A stretch of DNA of 9,094 nucleotides from Silanimonas sp965368785. Lineage in GTDB: Bacteria; Pseudomonadota; Gammaproteobacteria; Xanthomonadales; Xanthomonadaceae. This document shows positions 1 to 6,180 of the stretch, piece by piece. The notes beneath the pieces are model-generated. The model searched no databases and was not told where the DNA came from. It was given only the letters and a program-made list of their open reading frames with translations. Positions within the stretch are counted from its first letter, which is position 1; the number at the start of each line of letters is the position of its first letter. The translations under genes and the position numbers were made by a program. The stretch is from NCBI GenBank assembly GCA_965368785.1, contig CBDUOG010000073.1, positions 1 to 9,094 on the forward strand. Direction: 5' to 3'.

Positions 1-348
1 AATGACTGTCGCGATCTGGCGCTTATTGCCTGTCGTGAGCATTTAAACGTTCACCGCATCACCGAACTTCGCCCGGACACCTTGCATGATCTCGTCGAGC
101 GCTGTGATGGATTCCGCCGACCCGAGTTAATTACACAGTTGGCAATTGTCTGCGAGGCCGATGCCCGTGGCCGCGAAGGGCTGCAAGACAAACCATACCC
201 GCAATCCCGTTATCTAACCCAGGCGCATGCGGTGCTGCAAAATGTTCGCGCGCGCGATTTGGATTTGTCTGGAATCAGCGGAACACAAGTGGGTGTTGAG
301 TTGCGCGCACAACGGATAAACGCGCTTAAGCGCTGGTTGTCGGACTAA
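1..348 (+). CDS. cca: CCA tRNA nucleotidyltransferase, C-terminal 115 residues (partial at 5' edge)
   Basis: The frame is open from the first base and ends in TAA at 346-348. It is the end of the enzyme that adds or repairs the 3'-terminal CCA of tRNAs. The visible part is the C-terminal helical region of the long, HD-domain-containing gammaproteobacterial form. The run CRDLALIACREH, then FRRPELITQLAIVCEADARGR and KPYPQSRYL, matches the corresponding part of E. coli Cca closely (EADxRGR followed by YPQxRxL). The nucleotidyltransferase and HD catalytic domains lie outside the window. An in-frame TTG at 82 is not the start, because the homology continues upstream of it to the window edge. The protein ends soon after ALKRWLSD, slightly shorter than E. 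coli Cca. The gene overlaps the convergent VanZ-like gene by 23 bp. The identification is firm. Confidence 0.95.
   Translation, partial: NDCRDLALIACREHLNVHRITELRPDTLHDLVERCDGFRRPELITQLAIVCEADARGREGLQDKPYPQSRYLTQAHAVLQNVRARDLDLSGISGTQVGVELRAQRINALKRWLSD
322..333. repeat. 12-bp perfect palindrome in the cca/vanZ-like convergent overlap
   Basis: GCGCTTAAGCGC reads identically on both strands. It lies in the last codons of cca and contains the TAA stop of the convergent gene. RNA from either strand could form a 4-bp GCGC stem with a UUAA loop. There is no T-run after it on either strand, so it is a weak candidate for a bidirectional transcription end and may be coincidental. Confidence 0.3.
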
Positions 349-748
349 ACAACTGACCCACTAATTCATCGATTCGCCCGAGCCAGTCAGCCGCGAAGCG
401 GCGCGCGCATAAAAACCCGGCGCCAATTCCCGCAACATTGGCCAGCACATCAGCCGCGCTGGCCTGTCGCCCTGAATTCATCGACCCCTGCAATAGCTCA
501 ACGCCTATGCCGAACAGACACAGGCCTAATACACAGCCTATTGAACTGAGCTTCCGGCGAAAAATGCTGAGCCCCAAGCCCGCGTGATAAACATAGCCAA
601 CAAAGTGCAGGACTTTATCGAAGTGCGGCAACGTAGATGGAATGTCTGGCGACTTCATTAACGATAACCACAAAGTTACAGCGAGCCCCGCACTCCAGGC
701 AGAGATCCACAGTATCCGGAATCTCAAATCGCGCGCATGCTCAATCAC
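326..748 (-). CDS. VanZ-like small membrane protein
   Basis: This is a 140-residue inner-membrane protein of the VanZ-like family. Members are typically three- or four-helix proteins; VanZ itself gives low-level teicoplanin resistance, but most chromosomal members have no known function. Hydrophobic segments fall at about residues 12-31, 48-64, 69-87 and 99-115. The family pattern is visible: FDKVLHF at 43-49, a conserved Glu and Gln in GVELLQ (82-87), then R94, S97, D100 and N104 in the RxxSxxDxxxN arrangement. The start is GTG at 748-746, because the first in-frame ATG lies after helix 1. That GTG shares 4 bp with the TGA stop of the methyltransferase gene upstream, so translation is probably coupled. 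The 3' end overlaps convergent cca. Family assignment is fairly sure; function is unknown. Confidence 0.8.
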   Translation of the reverse strand: MIEHARDLRFRILWISAWSAGLAVTLWLSLMKSPDIPSTLPHFDKVLHFVGYVYHAGLGLSIFRRKLSSIGCVLGLCLFGIGVELLQGSMNSGRQASAADVLANVAGIGAGFLCARRFAADWLGRIDELVGQLFSPTTSA

Positions 749-1932
749 AGGCGCCTGCTTAGTTCAGAGAATGCGAACACCGCATCCAAATCGATGTTCC
801 GGGTAAAACCCATCACCTGAAAACGCTCACCCATCTCTCCGGGTAGTGTGAGTTTTTTTATTTCTTGTTTTCGCTGATAAGCCAGGGCCTTGTCTTCCAG
901 TTTTTCGCTTGCCTCGATCTGCCCGGTTAATCCGTTGGCAATCAAGAAACTCGATTGCGAACAATAGCCGGCGAAGTCGAAAGCGGCATGGGTTCCGGCT
1001 TCGGCCAGCGCGGTGAAATCCACGAATGCAGTGAGGTCCTGTAAGCCCGGATACAGGAACGGGTCGCTATGCGCCCGGTGCCGATAATGGCAAACCAAGG
1101 TGCCATCGCTGCGCTGTGGTGAATAAAATTCACGGCGCACATAGCCATAATCGACAAAGATCATTGCGCCCTGCTCGATCAGCCCGCCAATTGCTTGAAT
1201 CCAGTACGGCAGCTGCGGCAGCACTTCGGATCGATAATGATTCGGCAACGGCGCTCCGAGATAGCGCTCAATATGACGCACATTCGCGCGCAGCAGCGCA
1301 TCGGCCGGCTGTTCGACACGAATGAATTGTCCTGCGGTATCCAGCGCGACATATTCTTCAAACACCTCGCCATCGCGTATTAAGAAGCGTGACGTGGGCA
1401 AAGCATCCAACACTTCATTAGCAAACAACACGCCGCGCCACGCTGCGTCGGGCGGCCCGTTAAGCCAATGGCAGCGTTGCGCAAGCTCAGAGGGCAATTG
1501 CTGTTCAATATGCTGGCGTTGACGCTCACGCAAATCGGCGCTTGGCTCCAGAATTAAATAACGCAACGGCACCGCATCGAGGCGTTGCAGAGCGCGCAGA
1601 ACGTCAACGGCAAAGGCACCACTGCCACCACCGACCTCCATAAAGCACGCATCCGGCCCACAGGCACGCAGCGCCATGGACACCGACTCGGCCACGCAAT
1701 TGGCAAACACCGAACCCAGCTCAGGCGAGGTGATGAAGTCCCCTTGCGCCCCGAACTTCAAAGAGCCGGCGCTGTAGTAGCCCAGGCCCGGCGCATACAA
1801 AGCCAACTCCATGAAGCGGGAGAACGGAATAGCGCCGCCGGCCTGCGCAATATGCTGGCGTATAAATTCGCTCAGTTTTTCGCTGTGCTTGGCCGCATCA
1901 GATTGCGGGACGGGCAGAGAGTTTGCCGACAT
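745..1932 (-). CDS. MidA/NDUFAF7-type SAM-dependent methyltransferase
   Basis: This 395-residue protein is a class I methyltransferase of the MidA family (once DUF185). The eukaryotic member NDUFAF7 methylates an arginine of the complex I subunit NDUFS2; the substrate of gammaproteobacterial homologues is not established. An N-terminal family segment, PGLGYYSAG (48-56) then FGAQGDFITSPELGSVFA (60-77), leads to the SAM-binding motif EVGGGSGAFAVD (99-110) and the acidic LEP at 128-130. The family hallmark ANEVLDALP is at 171-179 and FVDYGY at 259-264. The C-terminal signature HYRHRAHSDPFLYPGLQDLT lies at 282-301. Length is normal and no motif is broken. ATG at 1930-1932 is the start; the ribosome site before it is weak. 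It is the first gene of a pair with the VanZ-like gene and is divergent from folM. Whether the host has an NDUFS2-type complex I cannot be seen here. Confidence 0.9.
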   Translation of the reverse strand: MSANSLPVPQSDAAKHSEKLSEFIRQHIAQAGGAIPFSRFMELALYAPGLGYYSAGSLKFGAQGDFITSPELGSVFANCVAESVSMALRACGPDACFMEVGGGSGAFAVDVLRALQRLDAVPLRYLILEPSADLRERQRQHIEQQLPSELAQRCHWLNGPPDAAWRGVLFANEVLDALPTSRFLIRDGEVFEEYVALDTAGQFIRVEQPADALLRANVRHIERYLGAPLPNHYRSEVLPQLPYWIQAIGGLIEQGAMIFVDYGYVRREFYSPQRSDGTLVCHYRHRAHSDPFLYPGLQDLTAFVDFTALAEAGTHAAFDFAGYCSQSSFLIANGLTGQIEASEKLEDKALAYQRKQEIKKLTLPGEMGERFQVMGFTRNIDLDAVFAFSELSRRL

Positions 1933-2035
1933 CGTGGTTTCATCGCCTTAAAATTGATAGCCCGCCCAAACAGCTACACCGAGGCAAGCGGATTATTTTG
2001 TGGCAGGATACCTGACATTGAACTTCGGGTGATGA
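1933..2035. other. Divergent intergenic region, methyltransferase / folM
   Basis: These 103 bp separate two divergent genes and should carry promoters for both. AT-rich patches occur at 1947-1959 and 1991-2000, but I could not pair them with properly spaced -35 and -10 hexamers on either strand. No inverted repeat stands out. Confidence 0.4.
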
Positions 2036-2782
2036 ATGATGGCAAGCGCTAAGCGCCCTGTGGCTCTGATTACCGGATCGGCAAAGCGCATCGGTGCCCA
2101 GATTGCGCGAAAATTATGTGCCGGCGGCTTTGATCTGATTTTGCATGAGCGCACGTCGAGTGCTGATATGACTGCGCTGATCGAGGAGCTCACTCACTCA
2201 AACGAAGTCCAAATTGAATGTGTCCGTGGCGACTTAGATGATCGGGCGACCATCAATAATTTGGCTGCATGCGCCCAACAATCATTTGGTCGCCTGGATG
2301 CTCTGGTCAATAACGCCAGCAGCTTCTATCCGACAAAACTAGAGTCCAGTATCGATACGCACTGGGATGAACTGATGGGCGCCAATGCCCGCGCTCCGTA
2401 TTTCTTAACGCAAGCCTGTGTCGAGTTGCTGCGGGAAAATCGAGGCTGCGTCGTTAATCTGGTCGACATCTACGCGCGCCGGCCGCTCATCAAGCACAGC
2501 ATCTACTGCATGGCTAAAGCGGCTAACGCGATGATGGTCAAATCTCTGGCGCTCGAACTGGCACCCGATATACGCGTTAATGGTGTCGCACCGGGCGCCA
2601 TCTTATGGCCCGATGCAGGTAAGCCGACCGCTCAGCAAGAAGCAATCATTGCGCAAACTGCATTGCAACGATGTGGTGAGCCCGATGATATTGCTGCTGC
2701 AGTTTTGTGGTTAATTCAGGACGCACGCTACCTGACCGGCCAGGTGATCAACGTTGATGGCGGTCGCCTGCTGCATCTATAG
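2036..2782 (+). CDS. folM: FolM-type pteridine reductase (short-chain dehydrogenase/reductase)
   Basis: This 248-residue cytoplasmic protein belongs to the short-chain dehydrogenase family, in the pteridine reductase branch that includes E. coli FolM (dihydromonapterin/dihydrofolate reductase, NADPH-dependent) and trypanosomatid PTR1. The cofactor motif is TGSAKRIG (13-20), the TGxxxRxG variant typical of pteridine reductases rather than the usual TGxxxGxG. NNAS is at 92-95. Asp144 (in LVDIYARRP) stands where most SDRs have the catalytic Ser, as in PTR1, and Tyr157 and Lys161 form YCMAK. VNGVAPGAILWP (181-192) and a C-terminal TGQVINVDGG complete the fold. Two adjacent ATGs (2036, 2039) could start it; the Shine-Dalgarno is poor. 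With folB and folK nearby a pterin role is likely, but no folX, folA or folP is visible, so the physiological substrate (dihydromonapterin or dihydrofolate) is open. Confidence 0.88.
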   Translation: MMASAKRPVALITGSAKRIGAQIARKLCAGGFDLILHERTSSADMTALIEELTHSNEVQIECVRGDLDDRATINNLAACAQQSFGRLDALVNNASSFYPTKLESSIDTHWDELMGANARAPYFLTQACVELLRENRGCVVNLVDIYARRPLIKHSIYCMAKAANAMMVKSLALELAPDIRVNGVAPGAILWPDAGKPTAQQEAIIAQTALQRCGEPDDIAAAVLWLIQDARYLTGQVINVDGGRLLHL

Positions 2783-2812
2783 TGGAGCCATCCAATCCGT
2801 GGTGACACAGCT

Positions 2813-3157
2813 ATGATCAAACGCACTGGCGTCGGCGCGCGCATGTCCGATGTGATTATTTACCAGAACACACTTTATGTGGTTGAAGTGCCCGAAAACC
2901 TCTCCGCGGATATGAAAGGTCAGGCAAAAGAGACTCTCGCGCTTCTGGAAAAAACTCTGACTACCCACGGCACACACAAATCCAACCTTTTGATGGTCAC
3001 GATTTATCTGAAAGACTTAGCGGACCTCGCCGACTTCAATCAGATTTGGGATGCCTGGGTCAGTCCGGCACATACGCCGGTGCGTTGCTGCGTTCAAGCG
3101 CAATTGGCCAATCCGGGTTACCTGCTGGAGCTGCAGGTAACCGCGGCGGTATTGTGA
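2813..3157 (+). CDS. yoaB: YoaB-type Rid (RidA/YjgF superfamily) protein
   Basis: This 114-residue protein has the same length as E. coli YoaB and resembles it along the whole chain: SDVIIYQNTLYVVEVPENL near the N terminus, HKSNLLMVTIYLKD in the middle, WDAWV at 79-83 and PVRCCVQA at 89-96. Rid proteins are small trimeric cytoplasmic proteins. RidA itself hydrolyses reactive enamines/imines made by PLP enzymes such as threonine dehydratase. The arginine required for deaminase activity (E. coli RidA Arg105) corresponds to Arg91 here, and Glu106 sits 15 residues later, the same spacing as Arg105 and Glu120 in RidA. Deaminase activity is therefore possible but not shown; YoaB's own role is not settled. 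ATG 2813 follows GGTGA at 2801-2805. It lies 30 bp after folM on the same strand, so the two are probably cotranscribed. Confidence 0.87.
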   Translation: MIKRTGVGARMSDVIIYQNTLYVVEVPENLSADMKGQAKETLALLEKTLTTHGTHKSNLLMVTIYLKDLADLADFNQIWDAWVSPAHTPVRCCVQAQLANPGYLLELQVTAAVL

Positions 3158-3182
3158 TGCAGCGGCGATTGTGATCCGCTGA

Positions 3183-4016
3183 TCAGGCCTCTTTAGGCCG
3201 GAACGCAGACTGCATCATGTCGCTGTTAAATCCTTCCGGCGCCTGGCCATCGGCAGCAAAGCGATAAACCGCCGCCGCGTAAATGCCACTGAGCGCGGCA
3301 TGGATTACCGATAGCAAAATAATTGCCAGGACAAACAGTGCACCGACCACAAACCCGAGGCTGGTTGCGGCCATAAATGCGGCAATGGTGGCGACGATCG
3401 CAATCAGAATCAGCAGGAAATGCATCAGGCCGAAAGCAACGCCCAGGCCGACATTGCCAATTATATTTTCGCCCCAGCTGCGTTTGAGCATGCGCGCGCT
3501 TTGTTTAACCGCATCAATCGGGCCCAGGTTCTGCGCAACAATCACCGGCACCACTAAGAAGCTGGCCACGGTCCAGGCCATTCCGATCATGCCGATGACA
3601 ATGCGTCCGATCCAACCGGCGCGCTCTTCCATGGCTTTAAGAATCATCCCGACGATTGCTGCGATTGCTGCATAGCCCAGAATAGCGCCCTTGCGATCCC
3701 AGGCAATCCGTAGCCCGTCCTTTAAGCTTGGATCGCCGCCTTCCAGGCGGATCATCGCAGCACCGACCAGCGCGGTATTAAAGAAGAAAATGACAAAATA
3801 CTGAGATAGATAGAACAGGAAAGCGAGCACGATATGGATGGGCCCGCCTTCCATTTCAAACAGGCCGAAGATCAATCCCGGCACAAAAAAACTGGCGGCA
3901 ACAATAATCGCTGCAATCGATGAAAGCACAGGCAATAACAACAGCTCTTTATCCGCGCGTAACACCTCCGCGCTCGATTTAATCAGAGCCCAGCTCTGTG
4001 AGAACTTCTCAAACAT
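3183..4016 (-). CDS. Polytopic membrane protein of unknown function (DUF6159-like)
   Basis: This is a 277-residue integral membrane protein. The start MFEKFSQSWALIKSSAEVLRADKELLLLP is characteristic of a family I remember as DUF6159; the family number is from memory. An amphipathic N terminus is followed by hydrophobic stretches at about 27-53, 60-90, 110-128, 137-162, 186-213 and 216-252, so roughly six or more helices, then a soluble tail ending in RPKEA. The cytosolic-type loop VKQSARMLKRSWGENIIGN (170-188) separates two halves, each rich in Ala, Ile and Gly. There is no signal peptidase site or catalytic motif. ATG 4016-4014 is preceded by AGGGGGA (4021-4027), a strong ribosome site. It lies 74 bp after folK on the same strand, so it may be the operon's last gene or have its own promoter. 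It converges on yoaB across 25 bp. No function is proposed. Confidence 0.75.
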   Translation of the reverse strand: MFEKFSQSWALIKSSAEVLRADKELLLLPVLSSIAAIIVAASFFVPGLIFGLFEMEGGPIHIVLAFLFYLSQYFVIFFFNTALVGAAMIRLEGGDPSLKDGLRIAWDRKGAILGYAAIAAIVGMILKAMEERAGWIGRIVIGMIGMAWTVASFLVVPVIVAQNLGPIDAVKQSARMLKRSWGENIIGNVGLGVAFGLMHFLLILIAIVATIAAFMAATSLGFVVGALFVLAIILLSVIHAALSGIYAAAVYRFAADGQAPEGFNSDMMQSAFRPKEA

Positions 4017-4090
4017 ACAATCCCCCTACTCATTCCATGTGCTGATTGGCGAAAACGGCCGATGACAACGAACCGATTATTTGAATTAAA

Positions 4091-4582
4091 TCACAATTTC
4101 CAGGCCTGCGGTTCGAGTTGCGGCCGTTCGCGAAGCAAATGCCCGGACCAAAGCGCGGCCAGGCTGGCACCGCTCACGGGTTCGTTGAACTCAGGCTCCA
4201 AATCAACCAGAGGTTTGAGTACGAACGCGTGTTTCAGATCGGGTCGCGGAATACACAAGTTTCCTACCCCGCGAATAATCTGGTCGCCGAACAGAACCAG
4301 ATCGATATCCAGGGTCCGGTTCGAAAATCGTGGCACATCGCGGCGTCGTCCATGCCGGTCTTCAAGCTCATGCAGCCACCGATCCAATTCGTGTGCGGTC
4401 AGATCAGTAGTAAAGACGGCGCCGGCATTGTAAAAATCGGGCCCGTCAAAGCCAACTGCAGGGCAGCGATAAACCGGCGAAAACCGGATGTCAGCAAAGT
4501 AGTTGCGTAGCTCTAAGCCGGCTGCTGTCAGATGTTTTTGTGCGTCAACGTTGCTGCCCAGGCTGAGCAGTGCCAAGGTCAT
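4091..4582 (-). CDS. folK: HPPK-family 2-amino-4-hydroxy-6-hydroxymethyl-dihydropterin pyrophosphokinase
   Basis: This 163-residue protein belongs to the family that transfers pyrophosphate from ATP to 6-hydroxymethyl-7,8-dihydropterin, the folate step after FolB. The N-terminal SLGSN is at 7-11. PVYRCPAVGFDGPDFYNAGAVF (36-57) contains the pterin-binding region. The family signature NRTLDIDLVLFGD (88-100) carries Arg89 and the two Mg-binding aspartates Asp92 and Asp94. The C-terminal motif is unusual: IPRPDLKHAFVLKPL (111-125) replaces the E. coli pattern PHYDMKNRGF, so His115 becomes Arg and the Arg121 position is not preserved. I recall similar loops in the folB-linked FolK paralogues of Pseudomonas-type genomes, so this may be that subtype and the cell may have a second folK. 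The ATG overlaps the TGA of the channel gene by 4 bp (ATGA), suggesting coupled translation; no good Shine-Dalgarno is seen. Confidence 0.85.
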   Translation of the reverse strand: MTLALLSLGSNVDAQKHLTAAGLELRNYFADIRFSPVYRCPAVGFDGPDFYNAGAVFTTDLTAHELDRWLHELEDRHGRRRDVPRFSNRTLDIDLVLFGDQIIRGVGNLCIPRPDLKHAFVLKPLVDLEPEFNEPVSGASLAALWSGHLLRERPQLEPQAWKL

Positions 4583-5820
4583 AGCGCGCCGCCAACAAAG
4601 GCTGCCTTCTGCAGATCGGCGCCGCCGGGCTGCTGGAATACGCGCAAATCAAACACCGGCAATATCGCCAGCAAATGATCAAATATATCGGCCTGAATCG
4701 ACTCGTATTCGGCCCAGACGGTAGTGCTGGTAAAGCCATAAAGCTCAATCGGCATTCCGGTGGGCCCCGGAGCGAGTTGCCGAACCATCAAACTCATCTC
4801 ATTACTGATGCGCGGATGTTTACGTAAGTATGCTTCCAGATAGGCGCGCAGGCATCCTAAATTAGTCAGACGACGCTGATTGAGCGGATCATCGGCGGCA
4901 ATACCCATCATGTCGTGCCACTGCGCAATTTCTATCTCTTTGCGTTCAAAGTGGCCTATCAATAATTCCATGCGCGAAAGCCGTTGACGATCGTCGGCAT
5001 TCAGAAAGCGCACCGAGTTTTGATCGATCAGCAAAGCGCGCTTAATTCGACGGCCACCGGACTCACTCATTCCGCGCCAGTTTTTGTACGGCTCACTGAT
5101 CAATTTGTAAGTCGGAACCATGCTGATGGTCTTATCGAAATTCTGCACCCGCACGGTATGCAAAGCGATATCGACCACATCGCCATCGACCCCGGCCGAC
5201 GGCATTTCGATCCAGTCGCCGACCCGCAACAAATCGTTGGATGCAATTTGAATACTAGCGACCAAAGACAGAATCGTGTCTTTAAAGACCAACAACAAAA
5301 TGGCACCCAGGGCGCCCAGCCCTGAAAGCAGAATCAGCGGCGAGCGGTCGATGACGATAGCGATGATCAGGATGATTGCAACCAGATACGCGATCATTTT
5401 CCCGAGCTGTATATAGCCTTTAATCGGCCGCCGCTTTGCGTCCTGACGGGCTTCGTACAAAACATTCAATGCGCTCAGAAAAGCACTCAATGAATGCGCT
5501 ACGGTAAATGCGATGTAGGCCAGGGTGAGCTTTTCAACAAATAACAGGAATCCGCTGGTTAGCTGCGGAATCGCTTCGATGCCGAAATAAATGACCAACG
5601 CCGGAACGACGTGCGCAATGCGCGATATAACGCCCGGGCCAAGCAGGGCATCATCAATTTTGGTCGGCGTTATTTTGACCAGCTGATGGACTAATCGTTT
5701 CAACACCACCTGGGTAAACCAGTCAGCAATCACTGCAGCTAACACGACCGTTAACGCGGCGTACCACAGGTTTGAAAATAGCAACTCGATTAGTTGATCC
5801 AGCTCAGTAACAATACTCAT
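4579..5820 (-). CDS. ybdG: YbdG/MscM-type mechanosensitive channel (MscS superfamily)
   Basis: This 413-residue inner-membrane channel is nearly the length of E. coli YbdG (415), the miniconductance MscM channel that opens on hypo-osmotic stress. Hydrophobic segments fall at about 17-34, 68-86, 90-120, 139-157 and 161-190. The pore-lining region is LSGLGALGAILLLVFKDTILSLVASIQI (165-192), rich in Gly and Ala as in MscS. The cytoplasmic beta domain follows: LLRVGDWIEMP (197-207), VDGDVVDIALHTVRVQN (211-227) and the YbdG hallmark NWRGMSESGGRRIKR (247-261). The C-terminal block HPRISNEMSLMVRQLAPGPTGMPIELYGFT and EYESIQADIFDHLLAI is almost the E. coli sequence. The start ATG is at 5818-5820; the nearest purine-rich site (GAGGA, 5836-5840) is rather far upstream. 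It sits 9 bp after folB and overlaps folK by 4 bp, so it is embedded in the folate operon. Confidence 0.93.
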   Translation of the reverse strand: MSIVTELDQLIELLFSNLWYAALTVVLAAVIADWFTQVVLKRLVHQLVKITPTKIDDALLGPGVISRIAHVVPALVIYFGIEAIPQLTSGFLLFVEKLTLAYIAFTVAHSLSAFLSALNVLYEARQDAKRRPIKGYIQLGKMIAYLVAIILIIAIVIDRSPLILLSGLGALGAILLLVFKDTILSLVASIQIASNDLLRVGDWIEMPSAGVDGDVVDIALHTVRVQNFDKTISMVPTYKLISEPYKNWRGMSESGGRRIKRALLIDQNSVRFLNADDRQRLSRMELLIGHFERKEIEIAQWHDMMGIAADDPLNQRRLTNLGCLRAYLEAYLRKHPRISNEMSLMVRQLAPGPTGMPIELYGFTSTTVWAEYESIQADIFDHLLAILPVFDLRVFQQPGGADLQKAAFVGGAL

Positions 5821-5829
5821 GGGTAATTT

Positions 5830-6180
5830 CTATTGTCCTCGTTCCAACATGACGCCCACAGCTCTGGCGCCAGTTACCGCACCGGGCTTGCTCAGTTTTA
5901 GTTTGACCTGGGTCACCGCAAACTCGCCGAGAATAATTTCGCAGCAACGCTCCGCCAGAGTTTCCACCAAACCAAACTCAGACTCGCCAACAAATTTTAT
6001 CAGGCGCTTACTCACTGCTTTGTAGTCGAGCGTGTCTTCTATATGATCGGTCGCCGCCGGCTTGCGATTATCAAAAGCCATCTCGATATCCAACACGATT
6101 TTTTGTCGAATCTTGCGCTCCCAATCATAGATACCAATGGTGGTTTCTATTTCCAGGGCCTCGATAAAAACGTAGTCCAT
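5830..6180 (-). CDS. folB: Dihydroneopterin aldolase
   Basis: This 116-residue cytoplasmic enzyme cleaves 7,8-dihydroneopterin to 6-hydroxymethyl-7,8-dihydropterin and glycolaldehyde, supplying FolK in tetrahydrofolate synthesis; many members also epimerise to the monapterin isomer. It aligns without gaps to E. coli FolB at the N terminus (MDYVFIEALEIETTIGIYDWE) and over KLSKPGAV. The catalytic and pterin-binding residues Glu21, Tyr53 and Lys98 are present at the same numbers as in the E. coli enzyme. The ATG overlaps the TAA stop of tsaD by one base (TAATG) and is preceded by AAGGAGT at 6185-6191, a near-ideal Shine-Dalgarno lying inside the end of tsaD. The channel gene follows after 9 bp. 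In related genomes plsY commonly separates folB from tsaD; it is absent here. Confidence 0.96.
   Translation of the reverse strand: MDYVFIEALEIETTIGIYDWERKIRQKIVLDIEMAFDNRKPAATDHIEDTLDYKAVSKRLIKFVGESEFGLVETLAERCCEIILGEFAVTQVKLKLSKPGAVTGARAVGVMLERGQ

Noticed and set aside
3160..3181. Hairpin between yoaB and the DUF6159-like gene as a bidirectional terminator
   Set aside because: CAGCGG (3160-3165) and CCGCTG (3176-3181) give a 6-bp stem with a 10-base loop, but no T-run follows on either strand. It stays a weak possibility only.
3186..3199. GGCCT/AGGCC hairpin at the end of the DUF6159-like gene as a terminator
   Set aside because: The 5-bp stem lies within the last codons and is not followed by T residues on either strand.
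3283..3675. A 130-residue plus-strand open frame inside the DUF6159-like gene
   Set aside because: It is the complement of a membrane protein rich in Ala, Ile and Gly codons, with Ala/Thr/Ile/Pro-biased composition and no ribosome site or family resemblance.
4017..4090. A promoter or terminator in the 74-bp folK / DUF6159-like gap
   Set aside because: TTGTCA occurs on the minus strand but without a -10 at suitable spacing, and no stem with a T-run was found.
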